A stretch of 64,000 bases of DNA from Niastella sp. (GCA_017744515.1 JAGIBF010000044.1:1-64000), one strand, 5' to 3'. Positions 1-8,434 are shown, counted from the first letter of the stretch. Made by a program: numbers and translations. The notes: generated from the letters alone by a model not told the origin.

Positions 1-1030
1 GACAGGCCAGATTCTTTATTTGCGCGGGATCGGGCCGGAAATGCTGTACGGCATAATGGATATAAGATTTCCTTACCGGCACCGTTTCTTTTATTACCAG
101 CTTCTCTGAATCTGAAAAATTCAACTGATTGATCTCATTCAGGTATTTCATCCCTTCTGCATCAAGTTCTACCATTACTGCAATGGTATGGCTCTCCGTA
201 AAAAGTTCAGGGAGCCAGATAGTGTAATAAACCGGAGTAGTTTTAGATGAAAAGTATCTTAGTGACGAATGGTATTGGGACTTTAAATCAAGGTTCAGCT
301 TATCACAAGTGATTCCAACCTGCTTAAAGATGTCGGCTTTTATTTTTTCCTGGAGTTTTGCCAGGTTTCGAATCTTTTCTTCGTATTTAAGGTAGAAGTC
401 ATACTGACTGGACATATCCGGTGTCATGGATAAATATTTTATGTGCTGTAAAAAATCCTGAACGATTATTGCCTGTTTGGCATCTGTTTCCAACAAATAA
501 GCGCCGAGTGACTGCGTAATGGCGGTAACCAGTTCGAAGTGGGTTATATTGATATAGTCTGCAGGCAATGCGTTTTCTGGTCTGATGGAGAGCACTACGC
601 CTATCTTCTGGTTACTTGCTTTTGCATGACGATAATATCCTGGCAGATCATTGTAAAGGGAGGCATATATCTTGTTCTCAATAACGATTGCATTAAAAGC
701 AGTACCATCTGCTCCATATTCCGAGATCACTATGTCAATATATTTGCCCTCCAACGTAGCCACTTCCTGCTGCACATAAATAGAAGCCGTATTCTGTATA
801 ATTGATCGTCCTGTTTTTGTTTTGATGAGTGTCAAAAGAGCGGTAAGAAAAAGGTCACCAAGACCGTGATTTTCACCAGGCCTGAAATAATAGGCGTAAA
901 AGCTGCTGATGACGGGTTCGTAATGGGGAATATTGCCTATATCAAAAAATGACAGGGTTTTATCAGGCGTCACCACGATATCTTCCGCCAGAAGATCGGC
1001 GTAATACGGCTCAAGCTGTTCGTTGTTCAT
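1..1030 (-). CDS. PD-(D/E)XK nuclease family protein (PDDEXK_4-like), 3' end outside window
   Basis: The minus strand is open from an ATG at 1030 to the window edge, giving 343 codons without the C-terminus. Around residues 98-122 it reads YIDIVISEYG followed by AIVIENKIYA. This D...(E)xK spacing, with Asp before a strand and the ENK motif about 20 residues later, is typical of the PDDEXK_4 family of restriction-endonuclease-fold proteins. Members are usually orphan or defence-associated nucleases, and the substrate is not predictable. A stretch around residues 125-135 (LYNDLPGYY) also fits the family, where it follows the catalytic Lys. No partner gene is visible: the next gene on this strand lies 340 bp upstream. 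The family call rests on motif recognition only. The role is inferred. Confidence 0.7.
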   Translation of the reverse strand, partial: MNNEQLEPYYADLLAEDIVVTPDKTLSFFDIGNIPHYEPVISSFYAYYFRPGENHGLGDLFLTALLTLIKTKTGRSIIQNTASIYVQQEVATLEGKYIDIVISEYGADGTAFNAIVIENKIYASLYNDLPGYYRHAKASNQKIGVVLSIRPENALPADYINITHFELVTAITQSLGAYLLETDAKQAIIVQDFLQHIKYLSMTPDMSSQYDFYLKYEEKIRNLAKLQEKIKADIFKQVGITCDKLNLDLKSQYHSSLRYFSSKTTPVYYTIWLPELFTESHTIAVMVELDAEGMKYLNEINQLNFSDSEKLVIKETVPVRKSYIHYAVQHFRPDPAQIKNLAC

Positions 1031-1372
1031 CAATATCTATTAGGGGTTGCAAGGAGATGGTAATATCACCAACCGAAGTAATTCCTTAGATAAAAAGCAA
1101 ATCCAATACTTATTCAGGACTTAACACACGGTGAAAAAACGGTATTTTATAAAAACGTAAGAATATTGATGATTATCAATAACAATAATCAAAAAAAAGA
1201 GGACACCTATCTATTTGTCGTAATACTTAGTTGTTCATTCCATAAATTAAAGCAATCATTGATTGTCAATATTTAAACCTGGTTACAAGCTTAGTCACTC
1301 TTGTTTAAATCCTAGTCGATCCTATCCAACTGTCAAGTAAAAATTGACAGTTGGGCGTTTCGCAGACAAGTT
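1031..1372. other. AT-rich intergenic region with one perfect hairpin
   Basis: No ORF of useful length is visible. The only structure I see is a perfect 11-bp inverted repeat at 1327-1337 and 1345-1355 with a 7-nt loop, 18 bp past the stop codon of the phosphoesterase gene. It has no T-run on either side, so it is at best a weak terminator or an mRNA 3' stabiliser. The rest probably contains the promoter of the PD-(D/E)XK gene, but I cannot point to a convincing box. Confidence 0.4.
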
Positions 1373-2131
1373 TTACAGGTCGATCACCGCATCCTTTCGA
1401 AACCCATAATACTCCCTTCTACGCACATAACCCAACTGGTTGGTGAGCATGCGGGTATTGCCGATCAGGAACTCCGGGCTATTGGAATGGTGATGGCCAT
1501 AGATCCAGGCAGTGATGGGTGACTGTTCTATATACCCGTATAATTCCGTGGCAAAGGCTTCATTGATCACTGATCCTTTGTATTGCTTTGGATAATGCAT
1601 GAAGGTGGGAACATGGTGGGTAGCTACAACGATGTTTGCAGTAGTAGCTTCCGCTACAGCGTGCTCGATAAATTGCCGGTATTCGCGATGCAGACGATTG
1701 CTGTGCAACGGTCGGAAGCGTTCATCGCCTTGCAAGATCGACCTGTAATCGGTAACTGCGCGGGCTATGTCCCATTCTGCCGCCGGACTGATATGGGACC
1801 ATAAAGTAGAAAAGATAAGTGTAGCATCCTCTATTTGCTCTACCTGGTTATTGAGCAGAAACACATTAGAGCGGATGGCTTCGCGGAAACTGCCACTGCG
1901 ATGCGTTATATCCTCGGTATAGTATTCGTGGTTGCCGGGCAACCAATAAGTGGTTTTGAAATGATCGCCCAGGAAGGAAAAGAAATCAACACATGTATCC
2001 ATTTCTGTAAACGGAATGATATCGCCTGCCAGCACCAGGATTTCTGCAGCCGGAACAAGCGGATTAGCCTTCAGCCATTTGACATTTTCCGGTAGTTCAA
2101 GGTGGAGGTCAGAGCAGTATTGGATCGTCAT
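1373..2131 (-). CDS. Calcineurin-like metallophosphoesterase
   Basis: A 252-residue cytoplasmic protein with the metal-binding motifs of the calcineurin-like phosphoesterase superfamily in order: SDLHLE near residue 7 (D-x-H), LAGDII near 35, GNHEYY near 66, a THHVPT block near 170 and YGHHHSN near 211. These residues normally hold a two-metal centre that hydrolyses phosphoester bonds. Length and motif spacing resemble small YkuE/Icc-like or phage/plasmid-type phosphoesterases rather than a named housekeeping enzyme, so the substrate is unknown. It lies downstream of the AraC-type regulator on the same strand with a 13-bp gap, and could be co-transcribed with it. Confidence 0.8.
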   Translation of the reverse strand: MTIQYCSDLHLELPENVKWLKANPLVPAAEILVLAGDIIPFTEMDTCVDFFSFLGDHFKTTYWLPGNHEYYTEDITHRSGSFREAIRSNVFLLNNQVEQIEDATLIFSTLWSHISPAAEWDIARAVTDYRSILQGDERFRPLHSNRLHREYRQFIEHAVAEATTANIVVATHHVPTFMHYPKQYKGSVINEAFATELYGYIEQSPITAWIYGHHHSNSPEFLIGNTRMLTNQLGYVRRREYYGFRKDAVIDL

Positions 2132-2144
2132 CGTTATGTGTTGT

Positions 2145-3008
2145 TTATAGTCCGGCCGCTACTTTCACCTCTCCCCCACTCTTCCTGTATACACCCGGAT
2201 TGACGCCGCGGTATTTTTTGAAGATACGATTGAGGTGGCTTTTGTCGGTGAAGCCGAACTCGTCGGCAATTTCATTGATACGCATGCTGCTGTGGAGCAG
2301 CCGGTTTTCGATAAGCTTGAGCTTGTAGCCCAGCAGGTATTCCTGTAAGGTTTCGCCGGTGTGTTTTTTGAAGTAGCGGCCGAGGTAGGTTTCGGAGACT
2401 CCAAACTCGTTGCTAATGGCTTCCGCGCGGAGGCGTTCGGGATAATAGATGTTGGCCTGGATGTATTCGAGGATGCGAACGATCTTTTCCTCGCTGGCTT
2501 CGTTGATGATGGCCGGGAAGGACTGGGTGATGTTGCGCGCCACCAGCACCAACAGGATTTGCAGGTAATGTTTGATCAGGTCCTGGTGATAAAGGCCGTG
2601 CTGCAGGTGTTCGCGGATGAGGCTATCCATGAGGTGCTTCACCGTGAGGCGGTCAGTCTCGTCTTTCAAGATGCAACCTGGTGCATGGCTGGCATGCTGC
2701 AAGATGTGCTCCAGCCGCTCCATGAGGATGGAATCGCCTTTGGCGGATTGCAGGAACACACTGTTGAACCGGATGAAGAAGAACTGAGTAGCCTGCTCGA
2801 TGCGAAAGAGATGGCTATCGTGGGGCGCCACCAGGAAGAGATTGCCCGGCTTGTAATGCAGTTCGGCGGTATTGATGTGCTGGGTGCCGCTGCCGCCTAC
2901 GATGTACACCAGCTCAAAAAAGGTGTGGGCGTGCAGGCCGCGGGGGCATTCGTCCATGTATTCTTTGAGTACCAGTTCCACCGGCTGGTGGAGGTTGTCC
3001 TTGATCAT
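2145..3008 (-). CDS. AraC family transcriptional regulator
   Basis: Cytoplasmic DNA-binding regulator of 287 residues. The N-terminal half is a cupin-like sensor domain (HAHTFFELVYI and a PGNLFLVAPHDSH stretch). The C-terminal ~100 residues carry the two AraC helix-turn-helix units, with the family signature around EIADEFGFTDKSHLNRIFKK. An upstream in-frame ATG at 3044 exists. I prefer the ATG at 3008 because a TACTTTTG promoter box ends exactly 4 nt before it (3013-3020, minus strand), a layout shared with other genes here, and because family members normally begin near this point. The ligand is unknown. The divergent neighbour is a quinone oxidoreductase, which is a plausible but unproven target. 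Confidence 0.88.
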   Translation of the reverse strand: MIKDNLHQPVELVLKEYMDECPRGLHAHTFFELVYIVGGSGTQHINTAELHYKPGNLFLVAPHDSHLFRIEQATQFFFIRFNSVFLQSAKGDSILMERLEHILQHASHAPGCILKDETDRLTVKHLMDSLIREHLQHGLYHQDLIKHYLQILLVLVARNITQSFPAIINEASEEKIVRILEYIQANIYYPERLRAEAISNEFGVSETYLGRYFKKHTGETLQEYLLGYKLKLIENRLLHSSMRINEIADEFGFTDKSHLNRIFKKYRGVNPGVYRKSGGEVKVAAGL

Positions 3009-3012
3009 GGTA

Positions 3013-3020
3013 CAAAAGTA
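3013..3020 (-). promoter_or_regulatory. -7 promoter box of the AraC gene, probable leaderless start
   Basis: Reads TACTTTTG on the minus strand, matching the Bacteroidota -7 consensus TAnnTTTG. Only the 4 nt TACC separate it from the ATG at 3008, so the expected transcription start falls on or next to the start codon. Confidence 0.5.
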
Positions 3021-3140
3021 CACCAGAATGATGTATAAATACACCGTTTAGATGCCCTGTTGGGGCGACCTTTGTGTGGGAAGGCAATGACGGCCCTCCC
3101 GCTTTGCGGCCTTCAGCCTGATTTGCGCCAGGGTTGGCGC

Positions 3141-3300
3141 GCACTTTTTTGTCACTTTCTTTGCCTTGACGCAAAGAAAGTAACCAAAGAAAAGTCAAGT
3201 CAGGCCCGATCGCTCCGCGCGGCCTGACCGGCCAACGCCTCTCCAAGGTGTAACGTTCTTTACTTACTACCAGCAACTGGCCACGCTGGTGTAACGACGC
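3141..3300. repeat. Dispersed repeat A, copy 1 (mini-hairpin-free form)
   Basis: Contains a stem-loop (CTTTCTTTGC / GCAAAGAAAG with loop CTTGAC), then a conserved block including CAAGTCAGGCCCGATCGCT and GCCAACGCCTCTCCAAGG, then two GTGTAAC units 41 bp apart (3248 and 3289). The same order of blocks recurs at 37461-37760, where two mini-hairpins are present in addition. The repeat fills most of the gap between the AraC gene and the oxidoreductase. No protein-coding function is apparent, although frames stay open across it. Confidence 0.8.
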
Positions 3301-3327
3301 ATTTTATATCATTAAATTACTACAATT

Positions 3328-4311
3328 ATGAAAGCACTTGTTTTGCGGGAATATAATCAACCGCTTGTGTTACAGGAGGTTTTGAAGCCCGTGGCTGGCA
3401 AAGGCCAGGTATTGGTAAAGGTTCATGCCAGCGGGGTGAATCCGCTGGATCTGAAAATTCAGTCTGGTGTGGCGACGCATGCCAAAACGCAATTGCCTGC
3501 TGTTTTGGGCGTGGATTTGGCTGGCACTGTCGAGGCTGTGGGTGAAGGGGTAAGCCGATTCAAGCCGGGTGATAGGGTATATGGGATGACGGGCGGGGTG
3601 GCTGGTATTCAAGGTTCACTGGCGGAATATGCTGCTGTGGATGCTGACCTGCTGGCACTGCAACCGGCTAACCTCTCTATGCGGCAGGCGGCGGCAGTAC
3701 CTTTAATCTTCAATACTGCCTGGGAAGGATTGGTGGATCAGGCGCATGTGCAGGCTGGTGAGTCGGTGCTGGTACATGGCGGTGCGGGTGGTGTAGGTCA
3801 TATTGCTGTGCAGATTGCTGTGGCGCGTGGGGCCAGGGTGTATGCTACCGTAAAGCCGGATGACTTTGCATTGATTGAAAGTTATGGCGCCACGCCGATC
3901 AACTATACGCGTGAGCAGCCGGAGGATTATGTGAAAACGCATACAGGTGGTGAGGGCTTCGATGTGATCCTCGATACGGTGGGTGAGGAAACGCTGGCGG
4001 CTTCGTTCAACATCGTGAAGCAGTATGGTCATGTGGTGAGTATACTTGGCAGGGGTACGCATAATCTTGCGCCGTTGTCTTTTCGCAGTGGGTCGTATTC
4101 CGGTGTGTTTACGTTGTATCCGTTGATCAGTGGCAAGAACCGCAAGCATCATGGAGAGATCATGGCGGAGGCTACTGCGCTTATTGAGGCTGGTAAGTTG
4201 ATGCCGAGGTTGGATGAAGGGCAGTATTCGATGGAGACGGTAGCTGAGGCATATGGGGCCATGAAGAGGCGTACAGCCAGGGGAAAGGTTGTAGTGGAGG
4301 TTGGTTCGTGA
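3328..4311 (+). CDS. Zinc-type alcohol dehydrogenase-like / NADPH:quinone oxidoreductase family protein
   Basis: A 327-residue medium-chain dehydrogenase/reductase. The N-terminal GroES-like domain has the typical ASGVNPLDLKIQSG and GVDLAGTVEAVGEGV stretches. The Rossmann nucleotide-binding motif VLVHGGAGGVGHIAVQIA lies near residues 148-165. The catalytic-zinc cysteine and histidine ligands of true alcohol dehydrogenases are absent, which places it in the zinc-free quinone oxidoreductase branch. It would use NADPH to reduce quinones or enones in the cytoplasm. It is transcribed divergently from the AraC regulator with a repeat element between them. Start and length fit the family. The precise substrate cannot be read from sequence. 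Confidence 0.87.
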   Translation: MKALVLREYNQPLVLQEVLKPVAGKGQVLVKVHASGVNPLDLKIQSGVATHAKTQLPAVLGVDLAGTVEAVGEGVSRFKPGDRVYGMTGGVAGIQGSLAEYAAVDADLLALQPANLSMRQAAAVPLIFNTAWEGLVDQAHVQAGESVLVHGGAGGVGHIAVQIAVARGARVYATVKPDDFALIESYGATPINYTREQPEDYVKTHTGGEGFDVILDTVGEETLAASFNIVKQYGHVVSILGRGTHNLAPLSFRSGSYSGVFTLYPLISGKNRKHHGEIMAEATALIEAGKLMPRLDEGQYSMETVAEAYGAMKRRTARGKVVVEVGS

Positions 4312-4354
4312 GGACACGAACCAAGGCGAAGTGAGGTCAGCTTACTAAAACCGG

Positions 4355-4654
4355 TTAATCATCCTGGCTTTGCTCAAGATCGTCATGGTTATCGCCGCCC
4401 AGGCTGTAGTAATTGTTTTCTTCGTCTTCTTCGCCTATTTCTTCATCGGCATCGTCGAGCTCAGAGCCGGGTATGTCGAGGCCATCGTCGAGGCTTTTGC
4501 CGCTATGGCCTTTTGCTTTTACAGGTAGTCCTTCATCATCAAGGGGCTCTTCTTTTGCTCTGTTGTAGATATCGTCTGCGGGTTTGTATTCGGGCAGGGG
4601 AAACTTTTTGTCTTCGGCGGATTCATTGTCTGGTTTGGTGGCTTTCTTTTTCAT
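4355..4654 (-). CDS. Small acidic hypothetical protein
   Basis: A 99-residue, highly charged and probably disordered protein. It starts with a basic patch (MKKKATK) and becomes rich in Asp and Glu, ending in DDLEQSQDD. It has no transmembrane segment, signal peptide or recognisable domain. Codon use resembles the neighbouring genes and there is no overlapping alternative on the other strand, so I treat it as real. I do not recognise the family and suggest no function. Confidence 0.6.
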   Translation of the reverse strand: MKKKATKPDNESAEDKKFPLPEYKPADDIYNRAKEEPLDDEGLPVKAKGHSGKSLDDGLDIPGSELDDADEEIGEEDEENNYYSLGGDNHDDLEQSQDD

Positions 4655-4735
4655 CTGTCCTGCTTTTGGTGTGTGATTATCGTGTTGTATAAAGTTACCG
4701 CAATTTTCATGTTTTTCGCCACTTCTTCTTTACAC

Positions 4736-4771
4736 AAAAAGCCTCCACCGGCACAATCATCCGGCGGAGGC
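4736..4771 (-). terminator. Intrinsic terminator of the membrane-protein gene at 4811-5164
   Basis: On the minus strand a GC-rich stem (GCCTCCGCCGG pairing with CCGGTGGAGGC, one mismatch) is followed directly by TTTTT. It lies 40 bp past the stop codon. Confidence 0.75.
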
Positions 4772-4810
4772 GGGCACCTGTTTATTAAAGAAGACTAATC
4801 AGAAGACGGT

Positions 4811-5164
4811 TTAATTAAGCGCGATTCCGATCGCGGTGGCGATGACGCCTATATCTACCAACACACTCAGGAAAAACGCAGGAATGGTATACCTGGTGGG
4901 CATGGCTGCGAGGTTCACGATCAGCGCCAGGGCCATGGCCCCCAGTGCGGTCAGGAACAAAGCGAGGTTCAGGCCGGTGAGTGCTACCACGAGTAATATA
5001 GTCAGGGGTGTCAGTACACATCCATGTCCGCCCAGGGCTAAGGCCAGCCACATGAAGCGGCGTTCTTCCTGGCCATCGGCCCAGGTAATGAAGCGACTCC
5101 ATACCGAAGTGCTGTGGGCTGCTTTGTAAGCTTGTGGTGCGGAGGGATGTAGTATCGTTGACAT
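4811..5164 (-). CDS. Small integral membrane protein of unknown function
   Basis: A 117-residue protein starting at MSTILHPSAPQ, after a short hydrophilic N-terminus. Three hydrophobic stretches follow: LTPLTILLVVALTGLNLALFLTA and the next two ending in GVIATAIGIALN. It therefore looks like a three-helix inner-membrane protein. An in-frame ATG at 5191 would add nine residues, but the start at 5164 gives the more usual N-terminus. I do not recognise the family. A clear intrinsic terminator lies downstream, and the upstream region is filled by the tandem repeat at 5311-5533. Confidence 0.65.
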   Translation of the reverse strand: MSTILHPSAPQAYKAAHSTSVWSRFITWADGQEERRFMWLALALGGHGCVLTPLTILLVVALTGLNLALFLTALGAMALALIVNLAAMPTRYTIPAFFLSVLVDIGVIATAIGIALN

Positions 5165-5297
5165 AATCTTTACGTTTTGTTGATACCACAAAGTTCGACC
5201 GCCGGCGGCGGGGAAAAGATGACCTCCCTATTGCCGGGAACTGATTTTCGTCAGCTGGCAGGGTGTGTTGCATCATCCAACGTTGTTAAAGGAGGAG

Positions 5298-5533
5298 GCT
5301 TCGACAGGCTCAGCCTGACATTAAATAATGGTTCAGCCTGACATTAAATGATAGTTCAGCTGACACACAACGATGAACAGCCTGACATTAAATGATGGTT
5401 CAGCCTGACACACAACGATGAACAGCCTGACATTCAATGATGGTTCAGCCTGACATTAAATGATGTTTCAGCTGACACACAACGATGAACAGCCTGACAT
5501 TCAATGATGGGTCAGCCTGACATTAAACAATGG
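5298..5533. repeat. Alternating 22/23-bp tandem repeat array
   Basis: Begins with a dispersed TTCGACA-GGCTCAGCCTGACA element (5298-5320) and continues as about ten head-to-tail units of two kinds. Type A is CAGCCTGACATTAAATGATG plus GTT. Type B is CAGCCTGACACACAACGATG plus AA. The order is A A B A B A A B A A. Each unit starts with the CAGCCTGACA end of the dispersed element, so the array appears to have grown from it. It ends 15 bp before the stop codon of the MFS gene. Confidence 0.85.
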
Positions 5534-5547
5534 ATTTGTTTTATCGA

Positions 5548-6852
5548 TTAAACATTCCTGGATTCGTCCTGATAGTCGATGTGTTTGGGTTTGAGGAAGA
5601 TCAATTGTATCAGCAGCATCACCAGCACGATGACGGAGAGCAGGGCGAAGTCGCGCCCGAGGTTGCCTGCATCGGTGGACTTACCCAGCCAGTCGGTGAT
5701 GAATGCGCCGGAGAATACGCCCATCATGTTCATGAGCCCGTAGGCCGTGGCGCGGTAACGGGGCGCCACAAACTGGCAAAGGATGGGCATGTTGTTGGCA
5801 TCGAACATACCGAAGCCAAATCCAAAACAGAAGGCGGCTGCTATGATGGCGAAGAGGGATGAACCAAAACCTACCAGTAATAAAGCAGGGATGGTGAGTG
5901 CCAGCCCGATGCCGCTGGTATAGATGCGTCCTTTCAGTTTGCGTTGTACCCAGCGGTCGGACAATAATCCGCCACTGATGACGCCGAGGAAAGAGGAGGC
6001 TGCAATGGTGATGGTGGCCAATGGGCCGGCCGTGGCCATGTCGATGTTGAGGCGATTGGAAAACAAAGTAGGGAGCCAGTTCTTCACACCCCAACCTGGT
6101 ATACTGGGCACGGCGAAGTAAAAGAGGATGATCCAAAAGGCCGGATTGGTGAGCAGTGTGGCCAGTCCACGTAACACACCGGGGCGGGATACGGCAGTGC
6201 CGGGTTGGGTGGTTACGGGTTCCGGGTTGCGCGGCTTATCGCGCAGGAAGAACACCAACACAAATGAATAGATCATGCCGATGAATCCGAAGGAGATGAA
6301 GGCATGCTGCCAGGAAAAGGTGCCGGCAATCGTGGCCCCGAAACCGCCCAATGCCTGCCCCATATAAAGTCCCGTCATATGAATGCCTACTGCCAGGGAG
6401 CGGGTTTTGGAGCTGTGGTAGTCGGCGATCATCGCCAGTCCGGCAGGAATGTATACTGCCTCACTCACGCCCATTACTGCGCGGAGCCAATACAGCTGAT
6501 CAAAGGTGGTGGCATATCCCATGGCAAAGGTGACACCCGACCAGATGAAGAGGCTGGCCACGATGAGCCATTTGCGGTTGATCTTATCGGCAATGATGCC
6601 TGCTACCGGGCTCATGCATCCATAGATCCAGAGGAAGACCGCCATGAGGCGGCCGAAGTTGGTGGCGCTCTGCAGTTCGCTGATGTCGACCTGCATGGAG
6701 GGCCGCATGGTGCTGAGCATCTGGCGGTCCATGTAATTGAGGAGGGCCACTACCCAGAGGAGACCTACGACGATCCAGGGGTATGAACTATGTTGTTTAC
6801 GCAAGGGGCGAATGTTTTTATGGTGAAGCAATGTTTTGTTGTGAACCGGCAA
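5548..6852 (-). CDS. nanT: MFS transporter, probable sialic acid permease
   Basis: A 434-residue major facilitator with about twelve hydrophobic segments, of the anion:cation symporter type seen in hexuronate and sialic acid carriers. The N-terminus runs into the first helix as YPWIVVGLLWVVALLNYMDRQ, and the conserved loop DKINRKWLIV follows the second helix. It lies 128 bp downstream of the Kelch mutarotase on the same strand, with short dispersed repeats in the gap. Its setting among sialidases, mutarotase and N-acetylneuraminate lyase makes N-acetylneuraminate import across the inner membrane the best guess. Sequence alone would only support a generic MFS carboxylate transporter. The gene name is given by context. 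Confidence 0.78.
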   Translation of the reverse strand: MPVHNKTLLHHKNIRPLRKQHSSYPWIVVGLLWVVALLNYMDRQMLSTMRPSMQVDISELQSATNFGRLMAVFLWIYGCMSPVAGIIADKINRKWLIVASLFIWSGVTFAMGYATTFDQLYWLRAVMGVSEAVYIPAGLAMIADYHSSKTRSLAVGIHMTGLYMGQALGGFGATIAGTFSWQHAFISFGFIGMIYSFVLVFFLRDKPRNPEPVTTQPGTAVSRPGVLRGLATLLTNPAFWIILFYFAVPSIPGWGVKNWLPTLFSNRLNIDMATAGPLATITIAASSFLGVISGGLLSDRWVQRKLKGRIYTSGIGLALTIPALLLVGFGSSLFAIIAAAFCFGFGFGMFDANNMPILCQFVAPRYRATAYGLMNMMGVFSGAFITDWLGKSTDAGNLGRDFALLSVIVLVMLLIQLIFLKPKHIDYQDESRNV

Positions 6853-6860
6853 TGTCGCAT

Positions 6861-6955
6861 TTCGACAGGCTCAATGTGACAAGAGGCGAGGTATGCTTCG
6901 ACAGACTCAATGGTACAAGGGGCGAGGTATGCTTCGACAGGCTCAGCATGACAGC
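6861..6955. repeat. Three short dispersed TTCGACAGGCTCA elements in tandem
   Basis: Three copies of the dispersed TTCGACA-G-CTCA element start at about 6861, 6895 and 6934. The last two are separated by a duplicated GGGGCGAGGTATG-like spacer. They occupy the gap between the mutarotase and transporter genes. Confidence 0.75.
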
Positions 6956-6980
6956 CATTGTACTCAACAAGACAGTCATC

Positions 6981-8093
6981 TTACTTACAAGGTGTTGCTG
7001 CCAGCACACGGGGTGTGCGGGTAGCGGGGCGCACTTCGCCGCCGGGTAATATGATCTTTCCTTCCCACTCCACCAGGGTGGTAGTAACGGGGGCCCACAC
7101 ACTGTTGTTGGGATTGGCTACCGCATCGGCTTCTTTGCGGGTGCTGATCTTGTGGCCGGTGTGCCAACGTGACTCTTTGGTGTTGAAATACAGGATGGCG
7201 TCGCTGAAGCCGGGGTGCTGCTCTTTGAGCTCACTTGCTTTGGGCGCGAGGGCTCCATCATCGCCACCGAATATGAGGAGCTTTCCATCGGATGCGGTAT
7301 ACGCCGGTGAGGGTGCTGCCACCACTGATTGCGGCAAGGAGGGCAATATCTGCCAGCCTTCGGCCGGAGAATACGCATAAGCGTCGGTGAGGTAATGGCG
7401 CTTGCCATCTACCAGTTGCGTGCCGCTGAACAGGTAAAACCTGTGACCTGCCGCGCCGGCTACCGACAGCATGCGGGAAGGACCGGGCCAATGGGGCAGT
7501 TGCCGCCAGCCATCGGTCAGGGCATCGAGATCGAGCTGCCAGAACACCAATGCCGTAGCTGTGGAGTCGGGCGCCTGCAAGCCGCCTGCTATATATAAAT
7601 AATGACCGGCCACCGCTCCGCAGGCATTAGCCAGCGGGAAGGGCAAGGAAGGCAGGGTATCTATTTGCAAGGCATCATTTTGCCAGCGCAGCTTCCACAC
7701 GCCATCAGTATGGCCATGTTCATTGCTGCCACCTGCGATGATGAGCCCATCGGCTACCGATGCGGATACGCCATAACCCAGGGGCATGGGCAGCCGGCCC
7801 GCTTCTTTCCATTGGCCGCCGGACTTTTCGAGCACAAATACTTTATCGTACCAGGTTTTGACGGAGCCGGGCTTCCACGGGGCGCCGCCGTTGGGGAAGT
7901 TGGCCCCTCCTGCTACCAGCAGCGCACCGTTGCTGGTGCCGGCAAAGGAGCCGGCAAAGCCAGTAGCATCGGGTATGGGTGGCAGGGAATCCCAGGTAAA
8001 ACTGTTTTCGGAGCAGGATGGCTGTTGTCCATCGGAACAATGCAGGTTCATGAGCAGGATTGTAAATAGTAAGGCAATCATCGTTGTTCGCAT
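6981..8093 (-). CDS. nanM: Cyclically permuted Kelch mutarotase, N-acetylneuraminate epimerase-like
   Basis: A 370-residue exported protein. An N-terminal hydrophobic signal (MIALLFTILLMNLHCSDG) is followed by a six-bladed Kelch propeller with recurring AGG blade motifs: LLVAGGANF, LIIAGGSNE, LYIAGGL, FGGDDG and LPGGEV. This is the cyclically permuted branch of the NanM/YjhT family, which speeds conversion of alpha- to beta-N-acetylneuraminate. The last blade closes near the C-terminus with GGEVRPATRTPRVL. Signal and Cys suggest a periplasmic or lipid-anchored protein. It is the first gene of a minus-strand unit that continues into the transporter. Its promoter carries a 13-bp palindrome also found at the SusC promoter, so it should belong to the same regulon. 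Confidence 0.87.
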   Translation of the reverse strand: MRTTMIALLFTILLMNLHCSDGQQPSCSENSFTWDSLPPIPDATGFAGSFAGTSNGALLVAGGANFPNGGAPWKPGSVKTWYDKVFVLEKSGGQWKEAGRLPMPLGYGVSASVADGLIIAGGSNEHGHTDGVWKLRWQNDALQIDTLPSLPFPLANACGAVAGHYLYIAGGLQAPDSTATALVFWQLDLDALTDGWRQLPHWPGPSRMLSVAGAAGHRFYLFSGTQLVDGKRHYLTDAYAYSPAEGWQILPSLPQSVVAAPSPAYTASDGKLLIFGGDDGALAPKASELKEQHPGFSDAILYFNTKESRWHTGHKISTRKEADAVANPNNSVWAPVTTTLVEWEGKIILPGGEVRPATRTPRVLAATPCK

Positions 8094-8112
8094 GACCGGG
8101 TGTTTAGGTCTT

Positions 8113-8125
8113 TATGTAGTACATA
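8113..8125. promoter_or_regulatory. Palindromic operator upstream of nanM
   Basis: TATGTAGTACATA is a perfect 13-bp palindrome around a central G. Its centre matches the GT-N3-AC pattern bound by FadR-type GntR regulators. It lies 20 bp upstream of the nanM ATG and directly after a TATTTTTG -7 box (8130-8137, minus strand), so bound repressor would block transcription start. The same core recurs at 9248-9264. Confidence 0.7.
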
Positions 8126-8129
8126 TTAT

Positions 8130-8137
8130 CAAAAATA
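8130..8137 (-). promoter_or_regulatory. -7 promoter box of nanM
   Basis: Minus strand reads TATTTTTG, matching TAnnTTTG. The operator palindrome begins 4 nt downstream. I see no good -33 box. Confidence 0.5.
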
Positions 8138-8192
8138 AGGGTTATTGATTGGATTATGGGGGAAATTTTTGGTGGAGGGGGTGCCCAGCCTA

Positions 8193-8434
8193 CGACCCTT
8201 CCACAGGCTCCTTTAGACCTTGTGGTAGGCTTCGACAAGCTCAGCCTGACAGTGAGTGCGGCCTTCGACCCTTCGACAGGCTCCTTTAACCTTGTGGTAG
8301 GCTTCGACAAGCTCAGCCTGACAGTGAGTGCGGCCTCAACCCTTCGACAGGCTCCTTTAGACCTTGTGGTAGGCTTCGACAAGCTCAGCCTGACAGTGAG
8401 TGCGGCCTCAACCCTTCGACAGGCTCAGGGTGAC
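8193..8434. repeat. 71-73 bp tandem repeat of nested dispersed elements
   Basis: Three near-identical units start at about 8210, 8283 and 8354. Each holds CCTTGTGGTAGG, then TTCGACAAGCTCAGCCTGACA, then GTGAGTGCGGCC, then CTTCGACAGGCTCC. A fourth partial unit ends in an element with CTCAGGGTGACA. The array lies between nanM and the 3' end of the regulator gene. All reading frames stay open across it, so spurious ORFs appear. Confidence 0.85.

Noticed and set aside
2361..3038. Long plus-strand frame opposite the AraC gene
   Set aside because: Shadow of the AraC coding frame; no domain and improbable composition compared with the complete regulator on the other strand.
5311..5533. Possible CRISPR array
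   Set aside because: Units are contiguous without unique spacers, and no cas genes are near.
6818..7102. Frame coding repeated LSLSKH peptides
   Set aside because: It is translation of the dispersed TTCGACA elements in the nanM-transporter gap, not a gene.
8193..8434. Possible CRISPR array with 71-73 bp period
   Set aside because: Spacer segments are identical between units, so it is a simple tandem duplication.
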